The position numbers and the translations under genes were made by a program. Below, piece after piece: positions 55,499 to 64,000 of a stretch of 64,000 nucleotides of DNA (its first letter is position 1; each line of letters starts with the position of its first letter). The notes beneath the pieces were generated by a model. That model searched no databases and was not told where the DNA came from. It saw nothing but the letters and a program-made list of their open reading frames with translations. Origin of the DNA: Methylococcales bacterium. Lineage in GTDB: Bacteria > Pseudomonadota > Gammaproteobacteria > Methylococcales > Methylomonadaceae. The stretch lies in assembly GCA_026399075.1 (NCBI GenBank), contig JAPLRR010000077.1:62001-126000 (forward strand), in the 5' to 3' direction.

Positions 55499-58050
55499 AC
55501 ATCATAAAATCAGTTAAAGTGCTTGCCTTGGTGGGGGCAGGTTTTGTCGGGCTTTTAGGCTACAGCAGCAGTGGCATGGCCTTTTTTAAAGAATCCCCTT
55601 GTGGCAAAGGGGCGGGCAATGTTTTGGATGAGGCGATGTGTGTAGGCCGCAGCGCGGAGAGTATGCCCGGCGCTGACGAAGATTATTTTAAGGATATGGA
55701 TTATGGTATCACTAAAAATCCTAAGGCCGTTGCCGAAACTTTGGCGCCTTTTGTTCCGGGCATAAGCCCAGAGGCAGCCGCGAAGGCCGCTGCCATCGGG
55801 CGTAACAATTGGATAGTCTGGACTGCTGGTAATGACCGCTTTTGGAATAAGCTAGGTTATGAAAGCCGTGGCAACTTGGATTTTTTAAAAACCTTGTCCA
55901 ACCATCCCAGTTTAAAGTTTAGCCGTAGCAATCGTTGGCAGTATTTGGGCTTAGTCAACGAACCTTGTTTTTCCAAACCCACCAGTGGGCGTGAAGACCG
56001 TTATGGTTTGTGGTTAGATGTTCGGTCTAAAGATTGCCCTGCCGATCCGTTTGAAAATGAAAAGAAATATCCCGGGGTCAAAATTGGCGCACGCGGCAAA
56101 AATATCCCTGCAGGTTCATATTATGGTTATGCCACAGGTATCGTTGGGGTGCGTTTGTTCCCCAATCCTGACTTTGATGAAAAAGCGCAAAAGGCATGGG
56201 ATCCTAAACGCTATTACACGGATCCCAGCTATTACAATAATAAGGATTTGGTGCGGCCTTACCGCGTCGGTATGTCCTGTGGATTTTGCCATGTTGGGCC
56301 TAACCCCACCAACCCGCCGTTAGATCCCGAAAACCCCAAATGGGAAAACCTTAACTCCAACCCCGGTGCGCAATATTTCTGGATTGACCGTATTTTTACG
56401 TGGGATGCGGAGCCTAGCAGCTTTCCCTATCAACTGTTTGGCACGTCCCGTCCTGGGGCATTGGACACCTCATTAGTGTCTACCGATTACATTAACAATC
56501 CCCGCACTATGAATGCCGTTTATAGCTTGGCGGCACGCTTGGTAAACGCCAAAAAGTTTAGTACTGAAAAGTTGGCTGGTGGCGGCTTGGACAACAAGCA
56601 GCTGAATGATTATGTGCCTGCTGGAACCCCATTGACCAACTTTTATAAAGCGCCTGACACCGTTTGGACTCCGCATGTGTTAAAAGACGGTTCGGACTCA
56701 GTCGGTGCCTTGGGTGCATTGAACCGTGTGTTTATTAATATTGGCTTGTTTAGTGAAGAATGGCTGGAGCATTTCCAACCTTTGATTGGCGGTAAGCCGA
56801 TTACACCGATTAAGGTGAAGGATGGCCGTAAGAACTCCACTTACTGGCAAGCAAATGAGGCACAAACCGCGAATTTGGCCTTGTTCTTCTTAGCGACTGC
56901 ACAACCTGATTATCTGAAAAATGCACCGGATGGCAGCAAACATTTGTCTTCCGATGCGGCACAATTGGAAAAAGGCAAAACGGTGTTTGCTGAAACCTGC
57001 GCACGTTGCCACTCTAGCAAACTGCCAGAAAAAACCTATAGCTACTTCCCCAACAGCTGTGCAGGAAAAGATTATCTGAGCTGCTGGAATAAATATTGGG
57101 ATTGGACGCAGACGGATGAGTTCAAAAAAGAAATGAAGCAAATCGCGGCTAAAGATGATTTTATTAAAGACAACTTTTTGTCCACTGAATTGCGGGTTCC
57201 CGTTACGCTGTTAGAAACCAACGCCTGTAGCCCCTTGGCGACCAATGCCATAGGCGGCAATATTTGGGACAACTATTCGTCACAATCCTACAAAGACTTG
57301 CCTTCTGTTGGCAAATTCACCGTGCATCACCCCTTTACCGGCAAACCTTGGGAATATGACATGCCGGCAGGCGGACGTGGATATACCCGGCCAGCCTCGT
57401 TAATTAGCTTGTGGTCTACTGCACCTTTTTTGCTGAACAACAGCGTTGGTAATTTTAATTCTAGCCCTTCTGTTGAAGGCCGTTTGCAATCATTTGACAG
57501 TTCAATCGAGCAAATGCTCTGGCCTGAAAAACGTAAAGGCAATATCCAGTATCAAACCAAGTCAGGGAAAATGTTGCCTGGTTGGGTTGATAAAACTACT
57601 GCAAGCAGTTATTTGCGCATTCCTTCCGGCTATGTGCCCAAACTGTTGGAAGGACTGGTTGGTGTCATTAGCGGCGGCAAGTTTGTGGGTGAGCAAGGCA
57701 TAGAAATTGGCCCTATCCCTAAAGGTACGCCGATTAACTTTTTAAGCAACATCGATTTGGACAGGCGTGATGGCATTATTGACAGGGTCAAACACGATGC
57801 GGATTTGTTGAAATTGTTCCTCAAACTCAAAGGGGATCTGATCGCGTTGCCTAAAAACGCCACGGATGAACAAGCCGGAAAAGTATTTGCCAACTTGGTT
57901 GAGCCATTGATTAAGGCCAGCAAATGCCCTGACTATATTGTCAACCGTGGACATTATTTTGGTACTGATTATTTCCAAGACACCAAAAAAGAACCTGGCT
58001 TAAGTGATGAAGATAAGAAAGCGTTGATCGCGTTCCTAAAAACCCTTTAA
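55495..58050 (+). CDS. Large periplasmic di-haem c-type cytochrome
   Basis: The 851 residues begin with a Sec signal peptide (NIIKSVKVLALVGAGFVGLLGYSSSGMAFF). Two CxxCH haem sites are visible: CGFCH at 262-266 and CARCH at 502-506. Several extra Cys (for example CGKGAG, NSCAG, YLSCW) could form disulfides. The C-terminal region ends in DEDKKALIAFLKTL, typical of cytochrome c domains. I recognise no named enzyme. Homology to a di-haem peroxidase or a cytochrome electron acceptor is possible. The GMC flavoprotein gene follows in the same direction 113 bases later, so it is probably the electron acceptor or partner of that dehydrogenase. Confidence 0.8.
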   Translation: MNIIKSVKVLALVGAGFVGLLGYSSSGMAFFKESPCGKGAGNVLDEAMCVGRSAESMPGADEDYFKDMDYGITKNPKAVAETLAPFVPGISPEAAAKAAAIGRNNWIVWTAGNDRFWNKLGYESRGNLDFLKTLSNHPSLKFSRSNRWQYLGLVNEPCFSKPTSGREDRYGLWLDVRSKDCPADPFENEKKYPGVKIGARGKNIPAGSYYGYATGIVGVRLFPNPDFDEKAQKAWDPKRYYTDPSYYNNKDLVRPYRVGMSCGFCHVGPNPTNPPLDPENPKWENLNSNPGAQYFWIDRIFTWDAEPSSFPYQLFGTSRPGALDTSLVSTDYINNPRTMNAVYSLAARLVNAKKFSTEKLAGGGLDNKQLNDYVPAGTPLTNFYKAPDTVWTPHVLKDGSDSVGALGALNRVFINIGLFSEEWLEHFQPLIGGKPITPIKVKDGRKNSTYWQANEAQTANLALFFLATAQPDYLKNAPDGSKHLSSDAAQLEKGKTVFAETCARCHSSKLPEKTYSYFPNSCAGKDYLSCWNKYWDWTQTDEFKKEMKQIAAKDDFIKDNFLSTELRVPVTLLETNACSPLATNAIGGNIWDNYSSQSYKDLPSVGKFTVHHPFTGKPWEYDMPAGGRGYTRPASLISLWSTAPFLLNNSVGNFNSSPSVEGRLQSFDSSIEQMLWPEKRKGNIQYQTKSGKMLPGWVDKTTASSYLRIPSGYVPKLLEGLVGVISGGKFVGEQGIEIGPIPKGTPINFLSNIDLDRRDGIIDRVKHDADLLKLFLKLKGDLIALPKNATDEQAGKVFANLVEPLIKASKCPDYIVNRGHYFGTDYFQDTKKEPGLSDEDKKALIAFLKTL

Positions 58051-58163
58051 GCCGTTAATGATCGCTGCGTTTTACGCACGATAATTTTTTCTTTTTACGC
58101 CTAGGCCGTGTTGCTGCCCATAATGGGTAGTGACGCTACGCCTAGGTATGTTGGAGGCCAAAA

Positions 58164-60026
58164 ATGACTGAAACGAATTTTGACTATATAGTGGTTGGTT
58201 CTGGTGCAGGGGGCGGTACGGTAGCCGCAAGATTGGCAGAAGGTGGGAAAACTGTCCTCGTCCTTGAGGCGGGCGGTGATCCACGTACCCTCAAAGGCGG
58301 CGATTTACCCAATCCTGATGAAAACCGTTTGCCTGATGACTATGATGTGCCCGTTTTCCACACTTTTTCCACTGAAAACGAGGCGATGAAATGGGATTAC
58401 TTTGTGCGCCATTACGGCAACCAGGCGACTCAGGAGCAAGACCCCAAATTTACTAAAGCAGAAAATGGTGTGTTGTATCCACGCGCGGGATGCTTAGGCG
58501 GATGTACAGCGCATAATGCCATGATAACGGTGTATCCCCACAATGCGGATTGGGACGAGGTGGCGGAGCTGACGGGTGATGATTCTTGGCGTGCCGATAA
58601 TATGCGTAACTACTTTGAGGGCATGGAAAATTGCCACCATCGTCCTTTTTACCGCTTATTGGCTATGCTGGGCATTAACCCATCGCGCCATGGCTTTAAA
58701 GGCTGGTTCCAAACTGAAGCGGCATTACCCCTGAAGGCCTTGGCCAAAGACGAAGTTTTGGTTAAGACAATTCTGGAATCCGCGAAACAGGCGATTGATC
58801 ATTTGCCTAACCTTTTTGAACGCTTGAAATGGTTTTTTGCCGGCGGTTTGGCTGACCCGAATGATTGGCCTTTAGTGCAGGAAAACGCCACAGGTTTACG
58901 TTACCCACCGCTGGCCACCAAAAATGGTAGGCGCCATAGTACGCGTGAACGCTTATTGGATGTGCAAAAGCGGCATCCTGGCAGGTTGACCATAGAGCTG
59001 GACGCATTGGTCACTAAAGTTATTTTGGATGATGATAATCGCGCTATTGGTGTGGAGTATCTAAAAGGCGAAAAGCTCTACCGCGCCCACCAGGACCCGA
59101 GTAGGGCGGCTGGTGAGTTGCATAGCGTGTATGGGACAGAAGTGATTCTGGCCGGTGGTGCTTACAACACGCCCCAATTGCTGATGTTGTCCGGAATTGG
59201 CCCTAAGGAAGAGTTGGGAAAACACCGTATTCCCGTAAAGTTGGATTTGCCCGGCGTAGGTACCAATCTGCAAGACCGTTATGAGGTCGGTGTGGTCAAC
59301 CGTATGCACCAAGATTGGGAAGTGCTTAAAGATGCCAAATACGCCGCAGGCGATCCCCAGTACGAGGAGTGGGAAAATCAGCATCAAGGGGTTTACACCA
59401 CTAATGGCGCGGTATTGGCGATTATAAAACGGTCTATGGAAGAGCAGCCTTTGCCAGACTTGTTTTGTTTTGCCGTGTTAGGTAAGTTTAAAGGGTATTT
59501 TCCAGGCTATTCAAAGCTGATCAAAGATCATTTGAACTACCTGACCTGGGCGGTGCTTAAGGCGCATACGATTAACCGCGCAGGCGAAGTCCGGCTGGCT
59601 TCCACTGATCCTAGGGATAGGCCGTATATCAATTTTCGTTATTTTGAAGAAGGCAGTGACACTGAGGGCACCGATCTGGATGCGGTTGTGGCAGGAATCC
59701 GGTTTGTACGCAAATTGACCGCCCCGCTAATTACCCAAGGCATCATTGCCGAAGAGGAGCTGCCAGGCCCATCGGTGCAAAGTGACCGTGAGTTGCAAGA
59801 TTATGTCAGACATAACGCGTGGGGGCATCATGCCTCTTGTACTTGCCCTATAGGTCGTGATGACGATCCGATGGCGGTATTGGATAGCAATTTTAAGGTG
59901 CGTGGCATAAAAGGGCTGCGGGTTGTGGATGCGTCTGTTTTTCCGCGTATCCCCGGATTTTTCATTGTGAGTTCCATTTACATGATAGGGGAGAAAGCGG
60001 CTGATGTTATCCTCAAAGGCAAGTAG
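58164..60026 (+). CDS. GMC-family FAD oxidoreductase
   Basis: The 620-residue flavoprotein has GGAGG six bases before the start. The N-terminal FAD fold is YIVVGSGAGGGTVAARLAEGG (residues 8-28). GMC signature 1 is in YPRAGCLGGCTAHNAMI and signature 2 in GGAYNTPQLLMLSGIGP. The active-site His is in NAWGHHASCTCPIG, with VVDASVFPRIPGFFIVSSIYMIGEKAADVI at the end. It is an alcohol or choline dehydrogenase-like enzyme; the substrate is not evident. It lacks a signal peptide or twin-Arg motif while its neighbour is exported. A terminator follows its stop. Confidence 0.9.
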   Translation: MTETNFDYIVVGSGAGGGTVAARLAEGGKTVLVLEAGGDPRTLKGGDLPNPDENRLPDDYDVPVFHTFSTENEAMKWDYFVRHYGNQATQEQDPKFTKAENGVLYPRAGCLGGCTAHNAMITVYPHNADWDEVAELTGDDSWRADNMRNYFEGMENCHHRPFYRLLAMLGINPSRHGFKGWFQTEAALPLKALAKDEVLVKTILESAKQAIDHLPNLFERLKWFFAGGLADPNDWPLVQENATGLRYPPLATKNGRRHSTRERLLDVQKRHPGRLTIELDALVTKVILDDDNRAIGVEYLKGEKLYRAHQDPSRAAGELHSVYGTEVILAGGAYNTPQLLMLSGIGPKEELGKHRIPVKLDLPGVGTNLQDRYEVGVVNRMHQDWEVLKDAKYAAGDPQYEEWENQHQGVYTTNGAVLAIIKRSMEEQPLPDLFCFAVLGKFKGYFPGYSKLIKDHLNYLTWAVLKAHTINRAGEVRLASTDPRDRPYINFRYFEEGSDTEGTDLDAVVAGIRFVRKLTAPLITQGIIAEEELPGPSVQSDRELQDYVRHNAWGHHASCTCPIGRDDDPMAVLDSNFKVRGIKGLRVVDASVFPRIPGFFIVSSIYMIGEKAADVILKGK

Positions 60027-60048
60027 GCAGGGGCATTGTTATTAGGCA

Positions 60049-60080
60049 TAAAAAAGGCAGCGTAAAGCTGCCTTTTTTAA
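60049..60080. terminator. Bidirectional terminator between convergent GMC and rplS genes
   Basis: AAAAAAGGCAGC and GCTGCCTTTTTT form a perfect 12-pair stem around GTAAA, with T runs on both strands. It lies 22 bases after the GMC stop and 21 bases after the rplS stop on the other strand. Confidence 0.93.
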
Positions 60081-60101
60081 TTTGACCTAAGCAAAAGCCG
60101 A

Positions 60102-60443
60102 TTAAAGCTTTTCTTTAATACGTGCTGCTTTACCAGTCAAATCACGCAAGTAATACAGTTTGGCACGACGGACGTCACCACGGCGCTTAACAGTAATTTC
60201 GCTGATAATAGGGCTGTGTGTTTGAAAAACACGCTCAACGCCTGTGCCATGGGAAATCTTTCTCACAGTGAAGGCGGAGTTTAAACCACGGTTGCGCTTT
60301 GCAATCACAATGCCTTCAAAAGCCTGGATTCTTTCGCGCTCGCCTTCTTTTACCTTAACCTGGACAACAACCGTGTCACCTGCGCCAAAGTCAGGAATTT
60401 GTCTTAGTTGTTCTTGTTCCAATACATCAATAATATTGCTCAT
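60102..60443 (-). CDS. rplS: 50S ribosomal protein L19
   Basis: The start at ATG 60443 gives 113 residues ([19 protein letters not shown]), the normal length. GAGG eight bases upstream supports it; an upstream in-frame ATG at 60500 would add 19 unrelated residues inside trmD. The [42 protein letters not shown] core is diagnostic. L19 sits at the 30S-50S interface. It is last in the rpsP-rimM-trmD-rplS operon. Confidence 0.98.
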   Translation of the reverse strand: MSNIIDVLEQEQLRQIPDFGAGDTVVVQVKVKEGERERIQAFEGIVIAKRNRGLNSAFTVRKISHGTGVERVFQTHSPIISEITVKRRGDVRRAKLYYLRDLTGKAARIKEKL

Positions 60444-60453
60444 TACCACACCC

Positions 60454-61188
60454 TCAAACTTCATTTTTAAATTGTTGCAGCAGCTGTTCCTGTTCCGCAC
60501 TTAAATTTTTATTTTTTAACAAATCCGGCCGTCTTTGCCAAGTCCTGCCTAAGGCTTGCTTCATACGCCAACAGGCTATATCCGCATGATTGCCACTTAA
60601 TAAAACATCCGGTACTAAATATCCTTCGAGTTGTTCTGGCCTAGTAAAATGTGGATAGTCCAATAAACCATCCATATAAGAATCTTGCTTGGCCGATTCT
60701 TCATGGCCCAACACACCCGGCAACAAACGGGTAATGGCATCAATGACGATCAATGCCGCGAGTTCACCGCCACTAATCACATAGTCACCGATAGACCATT
60801 CGTCATCACAATCCAGTTGGACAAAGCGCTCATCCACGCCTTCATAACGCCCCGCAACCAATATCAATTGCGAAATTCCGCAGGCTTCTGATAAAAGGGC
60901 TTGGGTTATAGGTTTGCCTTGCGGGCTCAAGTAAACGACTTTTGTACTGCCAGTTGCCGTTTGTTTAGCGTCCATAACGGCATCGTGCAAGGGCTGGTGT
61001 TTCATCACCATGCCCGGACCACCACCATAAGGGCGATCATCAACGGTTTTGTGTTTGTCAGCAGTATAATCCCTAGGGTTCCACGTCGACAGGCTTACTA
61101 TTTTGCGCTCTATTGCCCGGCCAGTTACACCATAACTTGCAGCCGAGATAACCATTTCGGGAAATAAAGTGACAACATCAAATTGCAT
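60454..61188 (-). CDS. trmD: tRNA (guanine37-N1)-methyltransferase
   Basis: TrmD methylates G37 next to the anticodon to keep the reading frame. The 244 residues show the SPOUT trefoil-knot features: [36 protein letters not shown] and [30 protein letters not shown]. The C-terminal helical domain with [25 protein letters not shown] is typical. It sits six bases after rimM and 10 bases before rplS. Confidence 0.98.
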   Translation of the reverse strand: MQFDVVTLFPEMVISAASYGVTGRAIERKIVSLSTWNPRDYTADKHKTVDDRPYGGGPGMVMKHQPLHDAVMDAKQTATGSTKVVYLSPQGKPITQALLSEACGISQLILVAGRYEGVDERFVQLDCDDEWSIGDYVISGGELAALIVIDAITRLLPGVLGHEESAKQDSYMDGLLDYPHFTRPEQLEGYLVPDVLLSGNHADIACWRMKQALGRTWQRRPDLLKNKNLSAEQEQLLQQFKNEV

Positions 61189-61194
61189 TGGGCA

Positions 61195-61701
61195 TCAGAA
61201 ATCTGGATCCCAATCGACAACCATTTTACCGGCATCCAAGTCTATGTTGATTATAGTCTGGCCTTGTAGAAACGGGATGGCCCGCTCACGTTCGCCTTTT
61301 ACAACAACAACATCATTTGCACCTGTTTCCAGTAAACTGTCAACAATGCCAAGCTGGACACCCAAATTGGTTTCAACTGCCAAACCTACCAAGTCAGACC
61401 AATAATATTCACCTTTTGCCGCTTTCGGCAATTGTAAGGGTGTTATAAAAATGTCCCAACCCATTAGGCTTGCGGCTTGATCCCTGTCATCCACCCCATC
61501 AAGCCTGGCCACTACAGCCTTGCCTTGCAACTGGCCATCAATAACCTCAACGACTTTGGATTCGTTGCCTTTTTTGATTAGCCAAGGGGAGTAATTCAGA
61601 ATATTTTCCCTAATATCGGTAAAAGAAAATACCTTAACCCATCCTTTAATGCCAAAAACGCCGGATATTTTTCCAACGTTAATTTCCTGCTGCATGGACA
61701 A
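61195..61701 (-). CDS. rimM: 16S rRNA processing protein RimM
   Basis: RimM helps mature the 30S head by binding S19 through its C-terminal PRC-barrel domain. The 168 residues begin with VGKISGVFGIKGWVKVFSFTD, the family signature. The second domain has YYWSDLVGLAVETNLGVQLGIVDSLLETGANDVVVV. It lies four bases after rpsP in the standard order. Confidence 0.97.
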   Translation of the reverse strand: MSMQQEINVGKISGVFGIKGWVKVFSFTDIRENILNYSPWLIKKGNESKVVEVIDGQLQGKAVVARLDGVDDRDQAASLMGWDIFITPLQLPKAAKGEYYWSDLVGLAVETNLGVQLGIVDSLLETGANDVVVVKGERERAIPFLQGQTIINIDLDAGKMVVDWDPDF

Positions 61702-61705
61702 CAGC

Positions 61706-61957
61706 TTATGCAGCTGCTTTAAGTGCGTCTTTAATTAATTTTGCAACGCGCTCAGAAGGTTGTGCGCCATTGGCTTTCCAATACTCAACCCGCTCATTGT
61801 CCAAACGTAATTTTTCTTCATTACCACGTGCAAGCGGGTTAAAAAAGCCTACCCGTTCAATGTAACGGCCATCACGGCCACTTCTGCTATCGGTTACAAC
61901 AACGTGATAAAAGGGGCGATTCTTTGCGCCGCCTCTTGAAAGACGAATGGTTACCAT
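61706..61957 (-). CDS. rpsP: 30S ribosomal protein S16
   Basis: The 83 residues match the family length. The start [41 protein letters not shown] is diagnostic. S16 is an assembly protein of the 30S body. It is first in the rpsP-rimM-trmD-rplS operon, 142 bases after ffh, so it may have its own promoter in that gap. Confidence 0.98.
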   Translation of the reverse strand: MVTIRLSRGGAKNRPFYHVVVTDSRSGRDGRYIERVGFFNPLARGNEEKLRLDNERVEYWKANGAQPSERVAKLIKDALKAAA

Positions 61958-62099
61958 CTAATTTCCTCAAAAAAACATTTAGTCATTGTTAATCCAACTA
62001 TTTTACGCGAATTTCAGCATAAGTGAAGAATAAATTGGCTAGAACCAAAAAACTTCTTCCTACATTGCACCTAAGCAACTGTTCTAGCAATAGAAGCCC

Positions 62100-63455
62100 T
62101 TATCTTCTCATGCCGCGTACATTGCTTTTTATGCCGCGTATCATATTGGCCATATTGCCTGATTTGAACTTTTTCATCATTTTCTGCATCATCAGAAATT
62201 GTTTTAGGATACGGTTCACATCTTGCAGTTGCTGCCCACAGCCGGCCGCTATGCGTTTTTTCCGGTTGCCTTTTATCAAATCAGGATAGCGCCTTTCCTG
62301 CATCGTCATGGAACCAATAACCGCAATTTGGCGGGCAAGCTCCTTGTCGTTGATTTTATCCTTCATTTCTTGGGGGACATTGCTCATGCCGGGCAATTTG
62401 TCCAACATGGAACTGACCCCGCCCATGCTCTGCATTTGTTGCAATTGCTCGCGGAAATCTTCCAGATCGAAGCCTTTGCCTTTTTGCATTTTTTTGGCAA
62501 ATTTTTCGGCTTTTTGTTTGTCGACTTTTTGCTCAATCTCTTCAATCAGACTCAGCATATCCCCCATGCCTAAAATACGGGAGGCGATACGATCAGGGTG
62601 AAAGGCTTCCAAGGCGCTGGTTTTTTCGCCAACACCAATAAATTTGATGGGTTTGCCAGTAATATGGCGGATAGACAATGCCGCACCGCCACGGGCATCG
62701 CCATCGGCTTTGGTTAGGATAACGCCAGTTAATGGTAGGGCATCATTAAAGGCTTTGGCAGTGATCGCGGCATCTTGCCCGGTCATGCTGTCAACAACAA
62801 ATAAAGTTTCAATGGGGTTAATCGCCGCATGTAATGCTTTAATCTCACCCATCATTTCATCATCAATATGCAAACGGCCTGCGGTATCGATAATAATGAC
62901 GTCAAGGAATTTTTTCTTGGCGGCTTCAATTGCATTTTTGGCAATTTCCACTGGGTTTTGTGTTAAGTCGCTGTCAAAAAAATCCAGGTTAAGTTCGTTT
63001 GCCAGCATCTGCAACTGCTTAATGGCCGCAGGGCGATAAACGTCCGCACTGACCACGCCGACTTTTTTCTTTTGGTTTTCTTGTAGCCAGCGGCCCAATT
63101 TGGCCACGGTTGTGGTTTTACCGGCACCTTGTAAGCCCGCCATCAAAATGACCGCAGGGGGCACGGCATTAAGGTTAAGCCCTTCATTTGCCGCGCCCAT
63201 GACCTTGACCAGTTCGGACTGCACCAGTTTGATCATGGATTGGCCAGGTGACAGGCTAGCCTGTACTTCCTGGCCTAAGGCACCTTCTTTGACACGCTCA
63301 ATAAAGTCCGTAACAACCGGTAGCGAGACATCAGCCTCAAGCAAGGCCAGGCGCACTTCGCCGAGTGTTTCCTTGATATTGTCTTCAGTCAGGCGACCCT
63401 GACCCTTAAGTTTTTTAAGTGTAATACTTAATCGATCGGTTAAATTATCAAACAT
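62100..63455 (-). CDS. ffh: Signal recognition particle protein Ffh
   Basis: Ffh binds 4.5S RNA and signal sequences of nascent membrane proteins. The 451 residues start with the N domain (MFDNLTDRLSITLKKLKGQGRL). The G domain has GLQGAGKTTTVAKLG, DTAGRLHIDDEMM and TKADGDARGGAALS. The C-terminal M domain (about 330-430) is Met/Gln-rich (LEDFREQLQQMQSMGG) and ends with RNA-binding SMTMQERRYPDLI. It lies upstream of rpsP and divergent from ypjD. Confidence 0.98.
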   Translation of the reverse strand: MFDNLTDRLSITLKKLKGQGRLTEDNIKETLGEVRLALLEADVSLPVVTDFIERVKEGALGQEVQASLSPGQSMIKLVQSELVKVMGAANEGLNLNAVPPAVILMAGLQGAGKTTTVAKLGRWLQENQKKKVGVVSADVYRPAAIKQLQMLANELNLDFFDSDLTQNPVEIAKNAIEAAKKKFLDVIIIDTAGRLHIDDEMMGEIKALHAAINPIETLFVVDSMTGQDAAITAKAFNDALPLTGVILTKADGDARGGAALSIRHITGKPIKFIGVGEKTSALEAFHPDRIASRILGMGDMLSLIEEIEQKVDKQKAEKFAKKMQKGKGFDLEDFREQLQQMQSMGGVSSMLDKLPGMSNVPQEMKDKINDKELARQIAVIGSMTMQERRYPDLIKGNRKKRIAAGCGQQLQDVNRILKQFLMMQKMMKKFKSGNMANMIRGIKSNVRGMRR

Positions 63456-63642
63456 AGTGAGGTCTTTATTGTTTAATCTAAGGAAACTACCCGCCAGAAC
63501 AAATGCGCTAGGACTATTTAATCGGATATATTACCATATCCATTAAGACCTTTGCACCCGTTGCAATGGCCGGACACCAAACTCTAAAGATTAGGTAAAC
63601 CTTGCCGTATCCGATACGCCTCCTGCCCCCACACATAAGACC

Positions 63643-64000
63643 ATGAACACCACAACACTCATCGCTACCTTGTCAATCAGCGTCTATCTGGTAAGTACCG
63701 GGCTTATCATCCGGCAAATTGACCGCAGCCGGATGCAGCGTAACGGGCTCTATTTGGCATGGCTGGCTGTTTGTACGCATTTTTTATATACCGCCTTAGT
63801 ATTTCACCAGAATGGTGGTTTTGACTTTAGCTTTTTTAGCACTGGCTCGTTGATAGCCATGATTGTGGTGTTTCTGTTATTGATTGCTGCACTTAACAAG
63901 CCAGTACAAGCCTTGGGCATCGCCTTATTCCCGCTGGCGGCCGGCATGTTGTTACTGGCCCTGAATTTTGCTGACCAGACTCCGCAGCCATCCCAGTACG
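63643..64000 (+). CDS. CcsA/YpjD-like inner-membrane protein (5' part only)
   Basis: ATG at 63643 opens MNTTTLIATLSISVYLVST and stays open to the window edge, 119 codons. Four hydrophobic segments are visible (about 3-20, 37-52, 66-82 and 88-110). The position divergent from ffh and the hydrophobic pattern match YpjD, a cytochrome c assembly (CcsA)-family membrane protein commonly next to ffh. The WxWD-type haem motif would lie beyond the end, so the assignment is partial. Confidence 0.75.
   Translation, partial: MNTTTLIATLSISVYLVSTGLIIRQIDRSRMQRNGLYLAWLAVCTHFLYTALVFHQNGGFDFSFFSTGSLIAMIVVFLLLIAALNKPVQALGIALFPLAAGMLLLALNFADQTPQPSQY

Overview
The window looks like chromosomal DNA from a gammaproteobacterium with type IV pili. 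Supporting gene orders are rpsP-rimM-trmD-rplS, pilMNOPQ-aroK-aroB-(damX-like), rsgA/M48 peptidase/orn and ffh next to ypjD. Pyruvate phosphate dikinase, moderate GC and c-type cytochrome chemistry would fit a methanotroph of the Methylococcales. That genus-level idea is an inference: no methane oxidation gene lies in the window.

Layout: (1) 1-4056, the 5' part of pilB and valS, both minus. (2) 4.8-7.7 kb, a two-domain L,D-transpeptidase and an MscS-type channel, convergent. (3) 8.2-12.7 kb, an AT-rich three-gene cassette made of a very large atypical histidine kinase, a divergent receiver protein and a two-TM membrane protein. It is the best candidate here for an undescribed system. (4) 12.7-17.3 kb, a repeat, a Uma2 gene broken by one in-frame stop, rsgA, an M48 peptidase, orn, and a fused double CrcB with a DUF190 partner. 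(5) 18.1-26.0 kb, a Pil-Chp chemosensory operon (receiver, PilH, PilI, ChpA, PilJ). (6) 26.2-30.5 kb, a methyltransferase, a small acidic helical protein and ppdK. (7) 30.8-32.7 kb, an accessory island with three attC-like sites, a broken ORF, an unknown ORF, a VOC protein, palindromes and tandem repeats. It looks like an integrase-less, eroded gene cassette array. (8) 33-37.2 kb, a ubiquinone hydroxylase, a glycosyltransferase and a methyltransferase, followed by tRNA-Thr. (9) 37.4-46.9 kb, hemE/DUF411 and the pilMNOPQ-aroK-aroB-AAA operon. (10) 47-54.8 kb, rpmE, xthA, an AmpG-like permease, nhaD, parC and a thioesterase. (11) 55.4-60 kb, a 24-codon leader ORF coupled to a large di-haem cytochrome c, then a GMC flavoprotein. 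(12) 60-64 kb, rplS-trmD-rimM-rpsP, ffh and the start of ypjD.

The strongest functional theme is twitching motility. The PilB motor, the PilMNOPQ alignment complex and secretin, and the Pil-Chp signalling array all lie within 47 kb. The remaining modules are mostly housekeeping. The accessory signals concentrate at 8-13 kb and 30.8-32.7 kb.
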